From Bos javanicus (taxonomy: Eukaryota > Chordata > Mammalia > Artiodactyla > Bovidae), in assembly GCF_032452875.1 (NCBI RefSeq), contig NC_083879.1, forward strand, positions 72,716,796 through 72,780,795: 64,000 bases of DNA, given 5' to 3'. Made by a program: the position numbers and the translations under genes. Every line of letters starts with the position of its first letter. The stretch's first letter is position 1. Positions 25,010 through 36,965 of this stretch are shown here, piece after piece. Below the pieces are notes generated by a model. The model had not been told where the DNA came from and ran no database searches. It saw only the letters and a list, made by a program, of their open reading frames with translations.

Positions 25010-25458
25010 AGGTTCACATTAGCCATGGGACTTATATACTGAAGCCCTAACCCCTGTTACCTCTAAACATGACATTATTTGGAAATAGGGTTGCTGTGGA
25101 TGTAATCAATTAAGGTGAGACTAGAGTGGAGTAGGAGGGGCCCTGAATCCAATATGACTGCTGCCCTTGTGAGAGATGCAGAGACAGATATACACCCAAA
25201 AAACAGTTACCTGATGAGGGAGACAGAGGCTGGGGTGACGGCTTTCAAGCCAAGGAACACCAGGGTTTGCCTGCAACCACTCAGAGCTAGCAGAGGCAAG
25301 AAAGGATGCTCCCTTATCGGATTCAGAGGGATCCTGACCCTGCTAACACCTTGATTTCAGACTTCTAGCCTCCAGGACTGGGAAACAAAACATTCCTTTG
25401 GTTTTAAGCCACATGTTTTGTGGTACTTTGTATCCGCAGCCCCAGGAAATCCATACAG
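25010..25458 (+). repeat. MLT1-type MaLR LTR
   Basis: A well-preserved order of MLT1 LTR blocks: 'gacattatttggaaataggg', 'tgaatccaatatgactgctg', 'ttcaagccaaggaacaccag', 'acaccttgatttcagacttc' and 'gtggtactttgtatccgcag'. This is an LTR only, with no internal coding part. Confidence 0.8.
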
Positions 25459-25459
25459 A

Positions 25460-26575
25460 GCCTCACAAGGATTCTTGCATGAGAGAAAAACAAATGACCC
25501 CTGTAAGCAGCTTTAGCATGGGTACCTCTGGGACCAACAGGTAAACCAAATCCTAACCCATATGGGGAAAAACTGAAACAAGCATGTGAGGATGTTTGAG
25601 AAAGAAAACAACACACAAATAATAATCTTCCATGCTAAACATGGTAAACACCATTCAAGTCCTTGACACACCCCTCTATCATGCCCCAAAGTCATAAATG
25701 TGATTGCAAACTTCTACTTCAAAAGAAGAACTGGTAAAAACTGAAAAGGAAAACAGTTGTGCAGGGAAAAAAACAAAAAAACAGGATCCTTGCATTTCTC
25801 TTTAAGACCAGCTTGTGGGAGACGTGATTCATTCGTTCTGTCCTCCTCTCATCCAAGTTCACTGAAAACCTAACACCAGGCACAGCAACTCCTATCGACT
25901 CTGAACCCGTGTCCAGCAGGAGGCAGGATGAATGGACAGCGGTCTGAGGACTCCTATTCAGACTCCCAACCACCACAGCCTGAGTTTTCTCCCCACACCA
26001 CCTCTTCCATTGTCATTCAGGTACCAGCTCTCGCCTGTTCTGACACAGCTTATCTCTCTGCCAATTCTCTTTTTCTCTTGAAACAACACAATTTCAGAAT
26101 ATCACTTGCTATTAGTTGTTGCAAATACTGATACATCTTTTTGTTTTTGAATGGTTCCTTCATCAGCCTTCCCCAATATCACCAAACCAACTCCAGAAGC
26201 ACTCCCTCCTAACCTCTTTACAGCACCTCTGAGAGTGTCCACCACACTAAACAGCCTCTAGGAGCCATCAGCACCTAAGTGCACACTCTCTAAGTGGTCT
26301 CTGCCTGGACACCCAGAGTACTAATCCCACTCACCCTTCCAGGCCATCTCAAATGCTAATCCTCCAGGGAACCAGGTCAGGACATTCCAGATCGGCACCA
26401 CCTTCCCTACCTTTGAATCCCCAGAGAAATAGTATGTCACAAAGAGAGGAGACACTCCATCATTCAAGCACTTTCATATTACAACTCCAACTAAGACTTG
26501 TACAGAGTCTGCCCATTGTGGGTATGAGGTAAGAAAAGGAACAGATTGTAGGGCTAGTTCAAATCAGTCCAACCA
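25460..26575. other. Intron 8-9 sequence, no feature recognised
   Basis: Unique-looking. No exon, RNA or nameable repeat was seen. Confidence 0.45.
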
Positions 26576-26579
26576 TTAA

Positions 26580-27352
26580 TCTCAGATATGCCAATGACAC
26601 CACACTTATGGCAGAAAGCGAAAAACGAAAGAGCCTCTTGATGAAAGTGAAAGAGAAGAGTGAAAAGTTTGCTTTAAACAACATTCAGAAAACTAAGAAC
26701 ATGGCATCTGGTCCCATCACTTCATGGAAAATAGATGGGAAAACAGTGGAAACAGTGACAGACCTTATTTTTGGGGGCTCCAAAATCACTGCAGATGGTG
26801 ACTGCAGCCATGAAATTAAAAGACACTTGCTCCTTTGAAGAAAAGCTATGACCAACCTAGACAGCATATTCAAAAGCAGAGACATTACTTTGCCAACAAA
26901 GGTCCATCTAGTCAAAGTTATGGTTTTTCCAGTAGTTATGTATGGATATGAGAGTTGAACTATAAAGAAAGCTGAGCACCTAAGATTTGATGCTTTTGAA
27001 CTGTGGTGTTGGAGAAGACTCTTGAGAGACCCTTGGACTGCAAGGAGATCCAACCAGTCCATCCTAAAAGAAATCAGTCCTGAATATTCACTGGAAAGAC
27101 TGATGTTGAAGCTGAAACTCTAATACTTTGACTACCTGATGCGAAGAACTGACTCATTTGAAAAGACCCTGATTCTGGGAAAGATTGAAGGCAGGAAGAG
27201 AAGGGGATAACAGAAGATGACATGGTTGGATGGCATCACCAACTCAATGGACATGAGTTTGAGTAACCTGGGAGTTGGTGATGGACAGGGAGGCCTGGTG
27301 TGCTGCAGTCCATGGGGTCGCAAAGAGTCGGACACGACTGAACTGAACTAAT
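26580..27352 (+). repeat. BovB LINE 3' part
   Basis: Starts at the YADDT motif region ('ctcagatatgccaatgacac', with Asn for Asp) and runs to 'ggacacgactgaactgaact'. It contains MASGPITSWKIDGKTVETV. Frameshifted and inactive. Confidence 0.9.
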
Positions 27353-28544
27353 TGATGACAAGGCTACAACCTTACATAGTCTGAGCTAATACAGCTGGAA
27401 CAACATTGTGAGACAGGCTGGGACCTGGGATCCTTTAGTGGAACACTTGCACCTGCACAAACGTCTCCTCCAGCAACAGAATACAAAGGAACTCTAAGGG
27501 ACTAAAACTAACTGCACAGATGCATAAGCCAACTGCCATTTCTGAGATGCTGAGAGGAAAGGCAGGGCACTGCATATGATCTTTACACACAGTGCCTACT
27601 AGGAGGTGGGCAGACCATCTAAGCCACCTCTGTGATCCACCCCCACTCTCACTCCTTTCAAGGAATCAGTCTACTGTTCTCAGAGTGAACAAAGGCACCT
27701 GTTACTTGTTTTTCACTCCCTTGTGCTGCAGCATGAGCTTCAGTAAAGCCTTGCTTGAATTTCTCTTCTGGCCCCTTATCAATTTATATTGATTAAAAAG
27801 TTCAGGGTCCCCAGTCAGTAATGTATATTATATATGTATGTTAAATGTACAGTTATGCATATATGTTATAAATCTTGTCTAGACAGAATCAAATTCCAAT
27901 TTTAAATTCCAATTAAATGTACTACCAAGACATAACAAATTCAATATTCAGTTTGTGCATGTTAGAATAGAAATTCCCACTTTCAAAAAAAAAAAAAAAA
28001 GAAAGAAAAGAAAAATCATGCCCTAAGTGAGGAAGTAAATTCATCGAGCATTTGTCCACAAATCACAGGTCTGAGGGGGAAGACATCACAGTCTTCCAGG
28101 GGTTAAATGAGACTCCACTCAACACCTGATCAGCTTGTAATGGTACCAGAAGTGCTGACTGCATTTTTCTCCAAGAGTCAGGCTGATGAAAAAGCTGAAA
28201 CTAAATGACCCTTAGAGCCATGAAGTGCAGACCCAGAACAAGTCACACAGGAAGGTATCAACATCAGAACAGCAGTGAAAAAGATTGACATCTGAGTGGC
28301 TGGTAATGGAAACCTAAGTAGCTTTGTGAACAATATAACCTCAGAGAAACATTTTACTGGATGCAAAAGTCACTGAAAACTTCTAGTGCTTTGAAGTTAA
28401 CATAAGATCTTTTCTAATTCTGTTAGTTGTTCAATTCCAAGATCATTGTTCTCTTTCCTTGCTAAGAGAAAAATAAAGGGAATTCTTAGGCATATAAGAT
28501 CGTAATAAATCCTTATTTTCTGTACAGGGAAGAAAGGAAATTGC
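27353..28544. other. Intron 8-9 sequence with an A-rich run
   Basis: Contains a poly-A/AAAG run at 27985-28015. Otherwise no feature was recognised. Confidence 0.45.
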
Positions 28545-28735
28545 TTGGAGCTGGTACACTGGGATGACCCAGAGGGAGAGTATGGGGAGGGAGGAGGGTT
28601 CAGGGTGGGGAGCATGGGTATACCTGTGGCAGATTCATTTTGATGTTTGGCAAAACTAATACAATATTATAAAGTTTAAAAATAAAATTAAAAAAAAAAA
28701 AAAGGAAAACCATAAAAAAAAAAAAAAAAAGAAAA
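28545..28735 (+). repeat. Bovine L1 3'-end fragment with poly-A
   Basis: 'tacactgggatgacccagag', 'ggtatacctgtggcagattc' and 'ggcaaaactaatacaatatt' followed by A-runs to about 28735. Confidence 0.78.
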
Positions 28736-28739
28736 GCAT

Positions 28740-29445
28740 GGGTTAACAACAAGACACAACACTATGAAGCCACATGTAGATCTGCCCTGAGGGTATAAAC
28801 AATCATCCCTCCAAGGTAGGCAGAGGTGGAAAGTTTTCTTCCAAGGGATCCCAGACATGATCTGAGTGAAAATCCTGGGAGATGATCATCCTCGGAGATG
28901 ATCATCGTGACAGAAACACAAGTCTACTGAGTTCCAGGCTGCAGGAGGCAGTAGGGCAGCAGGGCTCAACACTACACTGTGTTCTAAACTCTACGTGCCC
29001 ACCACACCTCCAAACTACCTATGGTTAAACCTTGTCCAGTTCTGACGACATGGTCAGTAAACTCAGCTGACTTTTTCTTCTACTCGTGTTGCCCTTTTCA
29101 CCTTCTAACTGGGCATGAACACATCTAAGTGAGACACAAAGTTGAGGAAAAAAGTGAACATCCAATCTGTTGATTATATTCAATATCTACTACCTGTTTT
29201 AGTAAGAAAGGAGACTTAATCAGGCCAATGGGTGGTCAGTGAGGTGGGTCTTATAACAAATACCAGGTATTTGAAAAGCCTCTCAGAATTCAAAATCAAG
29301 TTCAGACTCTTCTCCTCCCCAAATCTAGTCTTCTTTTATCATTCTATATTTCAATGAATCCAGAGATTTTGCAGCCCCCAAAACCCAAAGCAGCCTGAGA
29401 TCTACTTCTCCCCTTCCACTTCCATACCGAACTAAAGACTTGCCT
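28740..29445. other. Intron 8-9 sequence, no feature recognised
   Basis: No gene or named repeat was seen. Confidence 0.4.
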
Positions 29446-29446
29446 T

Positions 29447-29712
29447 GCTGCTGCTGCTGCTAAGCGGCTCAGTCGTGTCCGACCCCATAGATGGAAGCCC
29501 ACCAGGCTCCCCGTCCCTGGGATTCTCCAGGCAAGAACACTGGAGTGGGTTGCCATTTCCTTCTCCAATGCATTAAAGTGAAAAGTGAAAGTGAAGTCGC
29601 TCAGTTGTGTCTGACTCCTAGCGACCCCATGGACTGCAGCCTACCAGGCCCCTCCATCCATGGGATTTGCCAGGCAAGAGTACTAGAGTGGGTTGCCATT
29701 GCCTTCTCCAGA
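29447..29712 (-). repeat. BovA2 dimeric SINE
   Basis: Antisense BovA2. A (gct)n start is followed by two BovA monomers in tandem, each with 'cgaccccat' and a 'gagtgggttgccatt' box, joined by 'aaagtgaaaagtgaaagtga'. Confidence 0.9.
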
Positions 29713-30604
29713 CTTGCCTTGAGTAGCTCTCAAATCTGACCAAGTCTCTATTTCACCCTAAATCAAACCACATCTTCCTGTCCCTGGACCATATATTGCA
29801 TTAGGCTCCTGATGCATCTCCCCTGCCTCTGCTCTGGATCTCCACCTTACCACACTGCCACATTCCCCAGGTTGCAGCCAGGCTGAGCTCTGAAATGATA
29901 AAAACCTTCATGTTTCCTATAGGGTCTTATACAGTCTCCTTCTCAGGTCTTCAGCACTTTCTACTCTGCAGCCTTAGACATTTTTGATTTCCCAAAAGTA
30001 TGGATCCCTCTCTTGTGCACTAAAAGTCTGTGTCACATCATCATCCCCAGGAAACCACAAAGCATCAGTGTCCCATCTCCCTCACCCCCACACACGGAAT
30101 TCTCCAGGTAACTTCCTCAGCCTTCCCGGGAAGCACGAGCTCTAAGACTACACCAATAACTCTGCCAAAGCACCCCCTGTCACCTTGGAGTTATCCTTCC
30201 AAGGACTAATGACACACAAATATGTCCACAGTGAGTTTCACTATTTGATTCTTTATTAAACCACCCCTACTTGATGAACATAAATTCCAAACAGGAAGAG
30301 CCTTTCTGCATCTAGCCTGCCTTTAGTCTGCACCAGGCTTCAGGTAGGTACTTAGGTATTTTGTCGAATAAGTGATTGAATGAATGAATAAATTCCATAT
30401 TTGCACTCCCAAAAAGTCTAGCATAAACCAAGACAGGTTTTCCTCTCAACTAATTTTAGTTTACATATGATCCTGACATCCTTTATACTTGCTGAAGCAC
30501 ATTTTGGCTTTATGTGCTTTTTTCTGCAACCTGGGCAATGTTTCAAAAATGGTGCTTATTTTCAGGTACACAAGAGTGTACCTTTACTAAAGGTATCTTT
30601 ACTA
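29713..30604. other. Intron 8-9 sequence, no feature recognised
   Basis: A possible MIR/L2 end ('gattgaatgaatgaataaat') lies near 30372-30391. Nothing else was recognised. Confidence 0.4.
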
Positions 30605-30712
30605 AAGATATAGATACCCTGGGCAGCAGCTAAGGCCTAGTGAATCGGAATCTCCAAGGTGTGACCATATAGGTTTAAAAAGCACTCCAGGTGATTCTGA
30701 TGAACTAGAAAA
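30605..30712 (+). repeat. MER5A-like hAT element fragment
   Basis: 'ctagtgaatcggaatctcca' and 'gcactccaggtgattctgat' match the spacing of the short hAT-derived MER5A element. It is non-coding and old. Confidence 0.55.
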
Positions 30713-31295
30713 CTAGATTTTTAAAGGATTATAGAAACCATATAGAGAGTGGAAACCATATAGAAACTATATAGTGATCAAAAAGAAAAAAAAAAAATCA
30801 CCAGTTACTTCAACCTACCAGGAAGCCATCTGCCACACTAACACCAATCCTTCTCACCATTCTTATTCTCAGCCATTAGTCCCTCCTTTATTGAAAATAA
30901 TTACCGCTGACAAATCTCTAAATTCCCAGATGAACTTCCTACAAGACATTCTGTGTATTTAAGGAAAAACTTAGGTTTGTTGCCCAAATCAAAGATGCTT
31001 CCTTCATCATGACACAAAGCAGCCTGACAAAGTCAACCCTAGAAAATTCAAAGTTCTTGGCAGTTCACTGTATTGCTGTACACATCTACAAAGAAAGGAA
31101 TTTTAAGCCTCAGACACAATTCAGTAGCAGTTTGGGGTAAAAGAAATAAAAAACCCTACCTGAAAATTTAAGCAAAATTCCCTGGAAACTTTTTGCAGGG
31201 CCTTTTTCGTGTTACACTCTTTGGTGCATCACATAATCCATTAAGGAATCAGAGTTAGTGTTTTTCCCACTAAAATCATGCTTAATGGTTATGAT

Positions 31296-31545
31296 GGGTG
31301 TGATGGTTGACTTTATGTCAACCTGGCTAAACTACAGTTTTCAGACACTTGCTTACACTCATCTAGTTATTACAGTGAAAGGGTTTTTAATGAGATCAAC
31401 ATTTAAATCAGTAGACTCTGAGTAAAGCAGATTATCCTCCATAATGTGGGTGAGTCTCATCCAATTAGTCAATGCCCTTCAGAGAAAAAAGACTGACCAG
31501 CACCAAAAAGGAAGGAACTCTATCTCAAGATCTTCTTCAGTCTAT
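31296..31545 (+). repeat. Ancient mammalian interspersed repeat, family unresolved
   Basis: 'gatggttgactttatgtcaa', 'agtagactctgagtaaagca' and 'cctccataatgtgggtgagt' belong to a widely dispersed old mammalian repeat that I recognise by pattern but cannot assign to a family with confidence. Confidence 0.5.
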
Positions 31546-32500
31546 AGACGCACTTTAGCATAAAGATTCATGATATTGATCTTCTTTCATTTCATGATGG
31601 TCAGCAAGACAGTCAAAATAACTTTGTTAACCAAGTAATACAGGCTGTTTCTAATTATCTATAAGCCCCAGGAGCCCAGCCCAGGATCCAGACCAGCAGA
31701 GTCTCATGAACACCAGGCTGTACAGGGTACACAGTTCGTCTCTTTAGACATCAGGTCCACCAAGTCCAATCAGGCTGGTTTGAGATAGACAGATGGACAG
31801 ACATAACAAGGAGAAGACTTCCCTGAGTTGAGACAGCCCAAACACACACCAAAACCCAATGTTGCAGGAATGCCTAACCCCAGTCTGCTCCCTCCTCTGC
31901 ATTTCTAAAGCTTCTAGTGCAGGATGGGCTACCCTGGGCTTCGTGAGGTCCCAGCCATTTCCTGTAACTGTTGTCTCAGTCAGTCCAGTATTTATTTGAT
32001 GCCCGTGATGTGTCCAGCATGGACAGGCACTACCAGACACAGTCTGCTGTCACAGAGCTCAGAACACTCCCAGGGAGTCAACATCACCCCACCTGACAGG
32101 ATGCTGGGAGGTGTGAGACTGGCCATGCACATATATGGAAGCCCTAGATCAGAGTGAACAGAAGTGCTGGGAGAGGGTCATGGGGCTGCTGCAGGCTCAG
32201 CAGCATTTGGTTAAATCAAGGACAGAAGAGAAGGCCACACAGAGGGGCTCAACAGAGTGAGCCAAGATCCCAAAGTGGGGGTGAATGTGACATGTCACAT
32301 GTGACCTGTCTCATTCAGAGACAACCTCTCCCCCAACCCAACCAGAGCAAGGGTCGTATGCTGGGAAACACAAGCTTAAAATTTTGATTCTGCAAGAAAC
32401 AGGGAATTAAAACTTAAGGAGAAATTCCACATACCTGAAAGTACTAAGAAGACAATAATGTAATAATGTAACAAAGAAACTTTGGACAGAATTCTAGTTC
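31546..32500. other. Intron 8-9 sequence, weak MIR/L2-like patch
   Basis: The patch near 31988-32100 ('gtatttatttgatgcccgtg') resembles an L2/MIR start. The remainder was not recognised. Confidence 0.4.
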
Positions 32501-32504
32501 TGTC

Positions 32505-32900
32505 ATTTGATAATATTAACACAAACTGTATGAGGATAGGTGAGCTATTTCACCTGATACAGGAACCTGTTTCCTTATCTGTAAAGTTGGGACACTGAAG
32601 CTTATCCCATTCAATTGTGGTCAGGATGAAATGAGTGAGTTATTGAAAGTCATTCAGTCGTGTCCGACTCTTTGCAACCCCATGAGCTGTAGCCCACCAG
32701 GCTTCTCTGTCCATGGGATTTTCCAGGCAAGAATACTGGAGTGGGTTGCCATTCCCTTCTCCAGGGGATCTTCCCGACCCATGGATCGAATCTGGGTCTC
32801 CTGCTTTGTAGGCAGATTCTTTACAGTCTGAGCCACCAGGGAACCCAAGGATGAAATGAGACGATGTGTAAAGGCTTCAGGAGATCTCAGACCACACAGC
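32505..32900 (+). repeat. MIR-like SINE, split by a younger SINE
   Basis: 'ctgtttccttatctgtaaag' and the following 'ggatgaaatgag' are MIR-style blocks. They are interrupted at 32636-32847 by a Bov-tA and resume after it. Confidence 0.65.
32636..32847 (-). repeat. Bov-tA SINE with target-site duplication
   Basis: Antisense copy from 'aaagtcattcagtcgtgtcc' to the tRNA-like end 'gagccaccagggaaccc'. The 13-nt direct repeat aggatgaaatgag flanks it at 32623-32635 and 32848-32860. Confidence 0.93.
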
Positions 32901-33204
32901 GAGCCCTGGCAGCAGCAATTGAAGACAGAGGCTGTGTCAGCAGCATTAACAAAACCATAGCAGAACAGCACATGTGTGAAGCTTCCATCTGAACAGGCTA
33001 CCGTGTCACTGAGGACATCACTGTGGTGCAAGGATATTCCTAAGTATCTTATTTCAAGATGTGAAATCTTCATAAAAGAAATTCTATTGAATACATTGAC
33101 CACCTCTTACCAGTATTGCTAGAAGCTCCCATCAGAAAGAATGATACACTCAGGGAACAAGAACTGACCCTGTATGACTGATCTATTTTATGGGTAATAG
33201 TTTT

Positions 33205-33587
33205 TTATATATATATAAATTTATTTTAATTGGAGGCTAATTACTTTACAATATTGTATTGGTTTTGCCATACATCAACATGAATCCGCCACAGGTGTTC
33301 CCCATCCTGAACCCCACTCCCACCTCCCTCCCCGTACCATCCCTCTGGGTCATCCCAGTGCACCAGCCCCAAGCATCCTGTATCCTGCATCAAACCTAGG
33401 CTGACAATTTGTTTAATATATGATATTATACATGTTTCAATGCCATTCTCCCAAATCATCCCACCCTCGCCCTCTCCCACAGAGTCCAAAAGACTGTTCT
33501 ATACATCTGTGTCTCTTTTGCTATCTCACATACAGGGTTATCATTAACATCTTTCTAAATTCTATATATATGCATTAGTATACTGTA
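33205..33587 (-). repeat. Bovine L1 3' UTR, left part
   Basis: Antisense L1-BT 3' UTR: 'attttaattggaggctaatt', 'gaatccgccacaggtgttcc', 'ccctctgggtcatcccagtg', 'aaagactgttctatacatct'. It is interrupted at about 33587 by BovB and resumes at 34885. Confidence 0.85.
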
Positions 33588-34884
33588 AACTACCTCACAA
33601 TTGCACTCATCTCACACGCTAGTAAAGTAATGCTCAAAATTCTTCAAGTCAGGCTTCAGCAATATGTGAACCGTGAACTTCCTGATGTTCAAGCTGGTTT
33701 TAGAAAAGGCAGAGGAACCAGAGATCAAATTGCCAACGTCCGCTGGATCGTGGAAAAAAGCAAGAGAGTTCCAGAAAAATATCTATTTCTGCTTTATTGA
33801 CTATGCCAAAGCCTTTGACTGTGTGGACCACAATAAACTGTGGAAAATTCTGAAAGAGATGGGAATATCAGACCACCTGATCTGCCTCTTGAGAAATTTG
33901 TATGCAGGTCAGGAAGCAACAGTTAGAACTGGACATGGAACAACAGACTGGTTCCAAATAGGAAAAGGACTAGATCAAGGCTGTATATTGTCACCCTGTT
34001 TATTTAACTTATATGCAGAGTACATCATGAGAAATGCTGGACTGGAAGAAACACAAGCTGGAATCAATATTGCCAGGAGAAATATCAATAACCTCAGACA
34101 TGCAGAGGACACCACCTTTATGGCAGAAAGTGAAGAGGAACTAAAAAGCCTCTTGATGAAAGTGAAAGTGGAGAGTAAAAAAGTTGGCGTAAAGCTCAAC
34201 ATTCAGAAAACGAAGATCATGGCATCCAGTCCCATCACTTCATGGGAAATCCATGGGGAAACAGTGGAAACAGTGTCAGACTTTAGTTTTTGGGCTCCAA
34301 AATCACTGCAGATGGTGACTGCAGCCATGAAATTAAAAGACGCTTACTCCTTGGAAGGAAAGTTATGACCAACCTAGATAGCACATTCAAAAGCAGAGAC
34401 ATTACTTTGCCAACAAAGGTTCGTCTGGTCAAGGCTATGATTTTTCCAGTGGTCATGTATGGATGTGAGAGTTGGACTGTGAAAAAGGCTGAGCGCCGAA
34501 GAATTGATGCTTTTGAACTGTGGTGTTGGAGAAGACTCTTGAGAGTCCCTTGGACTGCAAGGAGATACAACCAGTCCGTTCTGAAGGAGATCAGCCCTGG
34601 GATTTCTTTGGAAGGAATGATGCTAAAGCTGAAACTCCAGTACTTTGGCCACCTCATGCGAAGAGTTGACTCATTGGAAAAGACTCTGATGCTGGGAGGG
34701 ATTGGGGGCAAGAGGAGAAGGGGATGACAGAGGATGAGATGGCTGGATGGCATCACTGACTCAATGGACGTGAGGCTGGGTGAATTCTGGGAGCTGGTGA
34801 TGGACAGGGAGGCCTGGCATGCTGTGATTCATGGGGTCACAAAGAGTCGGACACGACTGAGTGACTGATCTGATCTGATCTGAT
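33588..34884 (+). repeat. BovB LINE inserted in an L1
   Basis: Sense BovB from 'aactacctcacaattgcact' through RT to the tandem 'gatctgatctgatctga' tail. The RT frame 33673-34368 contains FIDYAKAFDCVDHNKLW, GCILSPCLFNLYAEYI and the active-site region mutated to LRHAEDTTFM (usually YADD), so the catalytic Asp pair is damaged. A frameshift follows near 34290, where the frame resumes as MGSKITADGDCSHEI. Confidence 0.93.
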
Positions 34885-34978
34885 TGGTGTTTTTCTTTCT
34901 GGCTTACTTCACTCTGTATAATAGGCTCCAGTTTCATCCACCTCATTAGAACTGATTCAAATAGTATAAAAATGCATC
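34885..34978 (-). repeat. Bovine L1 3' UTR, right part
   Basis: 'ttggtgtttttctttctggc', 'ttcactctgtataataggct', 'agtttcatccacctcattag' continue the antisense L1 sequence interrupted at 33587. Confidence 0.8.
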
Positions 34979-34979
34979 A

Positions 34980-35855
34980 TTAAAAAATTCAGCTTTTATG
35001 GTAAGACTCCAAAATAAAATACAATCACACCCAGAGATATCTAACTTTATTAGAGATATATTACTCTCCCATCCATCATTGTGGAAAAGTAGGAAAATAA
35101 AGTCCAGACAACTCAAGCTTGTGCCCAGGCTGCCTCACAGAACCAATTTATCTTCATTTTAGACAGAAACACTTCAGTGCCTATTGTGTGCCAGGCCCTG
35201 TGTTGGTGATGTAAATTATTTGTCCCTGACTATTTAGGGACAGTTAGTTAAAAAAAAGGATACTGTGGGTATGGTGGAAATCACAAGTTTGAGAGGAAGA
35301 GGGGAGTAGAGAAAGGCTTAGACAGTAGGTAAAAAAGAGGACAGGGACAAAAAGGCAGATATCAGAAAACAACAAGAAAGCATCTGTGGAGGAAAGAACC
35401 CATTTTTAAACATAGAAAACTAAGTGAAGCTGAGGCTATTCTCCTGACCAAGGAGCAGGGAGGTTTCAGCAAGTTCCTCCCCTCCTGGCCCCGAGAGGAA
35501 TCTAGTCACCCCAGGACTGAGCACAGTCACTGCCTAGTCATTTCAGATAGCACAGAAGATGCACTTTGTTTGCTTCTCTTGTTATTAGGCATTTTAATCC
35601 TACTGCAGACATCACTGGTACATCATCAGCCCTGTATCACTGCTATTTACACCCCTAAATGAGCAGTGGGATTATAATTTTTGCAACAGACTCTACCTAA
35701 GAAGAGAGGGGAGTACATACGATATTTTGGAATGACTGCCAGCTTTGGCACTGAGAGAGTTAAATCACATCAAACCAAAACACAGTGACAACACATAAAA
35801 GGAAGCAATTTACAAAAATTCACCTACAACTAAAGAAAGTTATTTGTCACCAAAC
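34980..35855. other. Intron 8-9 sequence next to exon 8
   Basis: 'gtgccaggccctgtgttggt' near 35190 suggests a MIR/L2 relic. Otherwise nothing was recognised up to the exon 8 donor. Confidence 0.4.
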
Positions 35856-36105
35856 CTTGATTCTTCGGATGCTGACAACGGCCTCTGAAACCTTCTCAAC
35901 GGCCATGGGGAAGCAGAGGATGCTCGTAAACCGCAGAGCCTCGAACAGCATCACCACCACAAATACTTGGCTGGCTGTGATCAGGTTGTCAAGGATATCA
36001 TTGACCATGAAGGTGACAAAACTCATGATTTTGCTTACAGCGAAAAATAATGCCAAATGCATGCCCCTAAAGAAGGAACTTCTCAGAATCTTGAAAATTT
36101 CCTTC
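35856..36105 (-). CDS. ABCC4-like exon 8 (TMD1 helices 5-6)
   Basis: The exon is 250 nt, 1 + 83 codons, ending in phase 0. It starts (R)KEIFKILRSSFFRGMHLA, passes through helix-forming sequence including FVTFMVNDILDNLITASQ, and ends EKVSEAVVSIRRIK. The SEAVVSIRRI motif marks the TMD-to-NBD linker of ABCC4. Only about 51 of 83 residues match human ABCC4 as I remember it, the lowest of the exons I counted. The acceptor is good (tttgttttccag). The donor is AAG|gtttgg, which lacks the usual A at +3/+4 and G at +5. Confidence 0.9.
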
Positions 36106-36357
36106 CTGGAAAACAAAGTAGGACATAGTATTTAAAACAAGCATCAACATCAAAGACATGGATTCAAGTGCCCTGTGTGAGTGGACACAGATTAAGATAA
36201 ACTATCCCTCATATCATGGAAACACTACACAGTGCCTACCCAGGGGTCTGCCCTGATCCAAGGACCACACACTTCATCACCACTTCACTCTCTCACCTAA
36301 AAAGAGGCTTAGTGTCACTCTTTTAGACATTGTGTCAAGCAGACCGAGTTTGAACAT

Positions 36358-36500
36358 TCATTCAACAAGCGTTCATAACTACAATCCTGTGCCAGGCTCC
36401 TCACTGATGACAGGAAGACATAGCCTGCCCCCTCCAGGAGCTTACGAACTATTGGGGGAAGAGAAAAAGACACCCCGAAATTGTAAGACACCAAGACATT
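36358..36500 (+). repeat. L2/MIR-like fragment
   Basis: 'cattcaacaagcgttcataa' followed by 'cctccaggagcttacgaact' matches the order of the L2 3' region. It is weakly preserved. Confidence 0.5.
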
Positions 36501-36769
36501 AGACAGAGGAAATCAGCACAGCCCCCACGAGGTACAGAATAAAGGCATGTAACCCAGAGCAGAGGAGTCAGGGCAAGTCACATGGACGTGGATCTACCCT
36601 GAGAAAATTAGCTGGAGTCAGTCAGAGCTGGCGGAGGCCAAAGAAAAGAAGATGAGAGTGTATCCCCAGCAGACAGAGGGGCCCCAACAATGGTGCAAAG
36701 TGAGAGGTGACAGGGAGCTGCCAGAGAATTCCAAGCACCCTGTGCTGGAATATAAACACTCCTCAGACA

Positions 36770-36965
36770 GACCATGGGGTCGCTAAGAGTCGGACACGAC
36801 TGAGCGACTTCACTTTCACTTTTCACTTTCATGCTTTGGAGAAGGAAATGGCAACCCACTCCAGTGTTCTTGCCTGGAGAATCCCAGGGACAGAGGAGCC
36901 TAGTGGGCTGCCGTCTATGGGGTTGCACAGAGTCGGACACGACTGAAGCGACTTAGCAGCAGCAG
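36770..36965 (+). repeat. BovA2 SINE
   Basis: Sense BovA2 with both monomer 3' ends ('gtcggacacgactgagcgac' and 'gtcggacacgactgaagcga'), 'gagaaggaaatggcaaccca' between them, and a (cag)n end. It lies in the 1.4-kb intron between exons 8 and 7. Confidence 0.92.
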
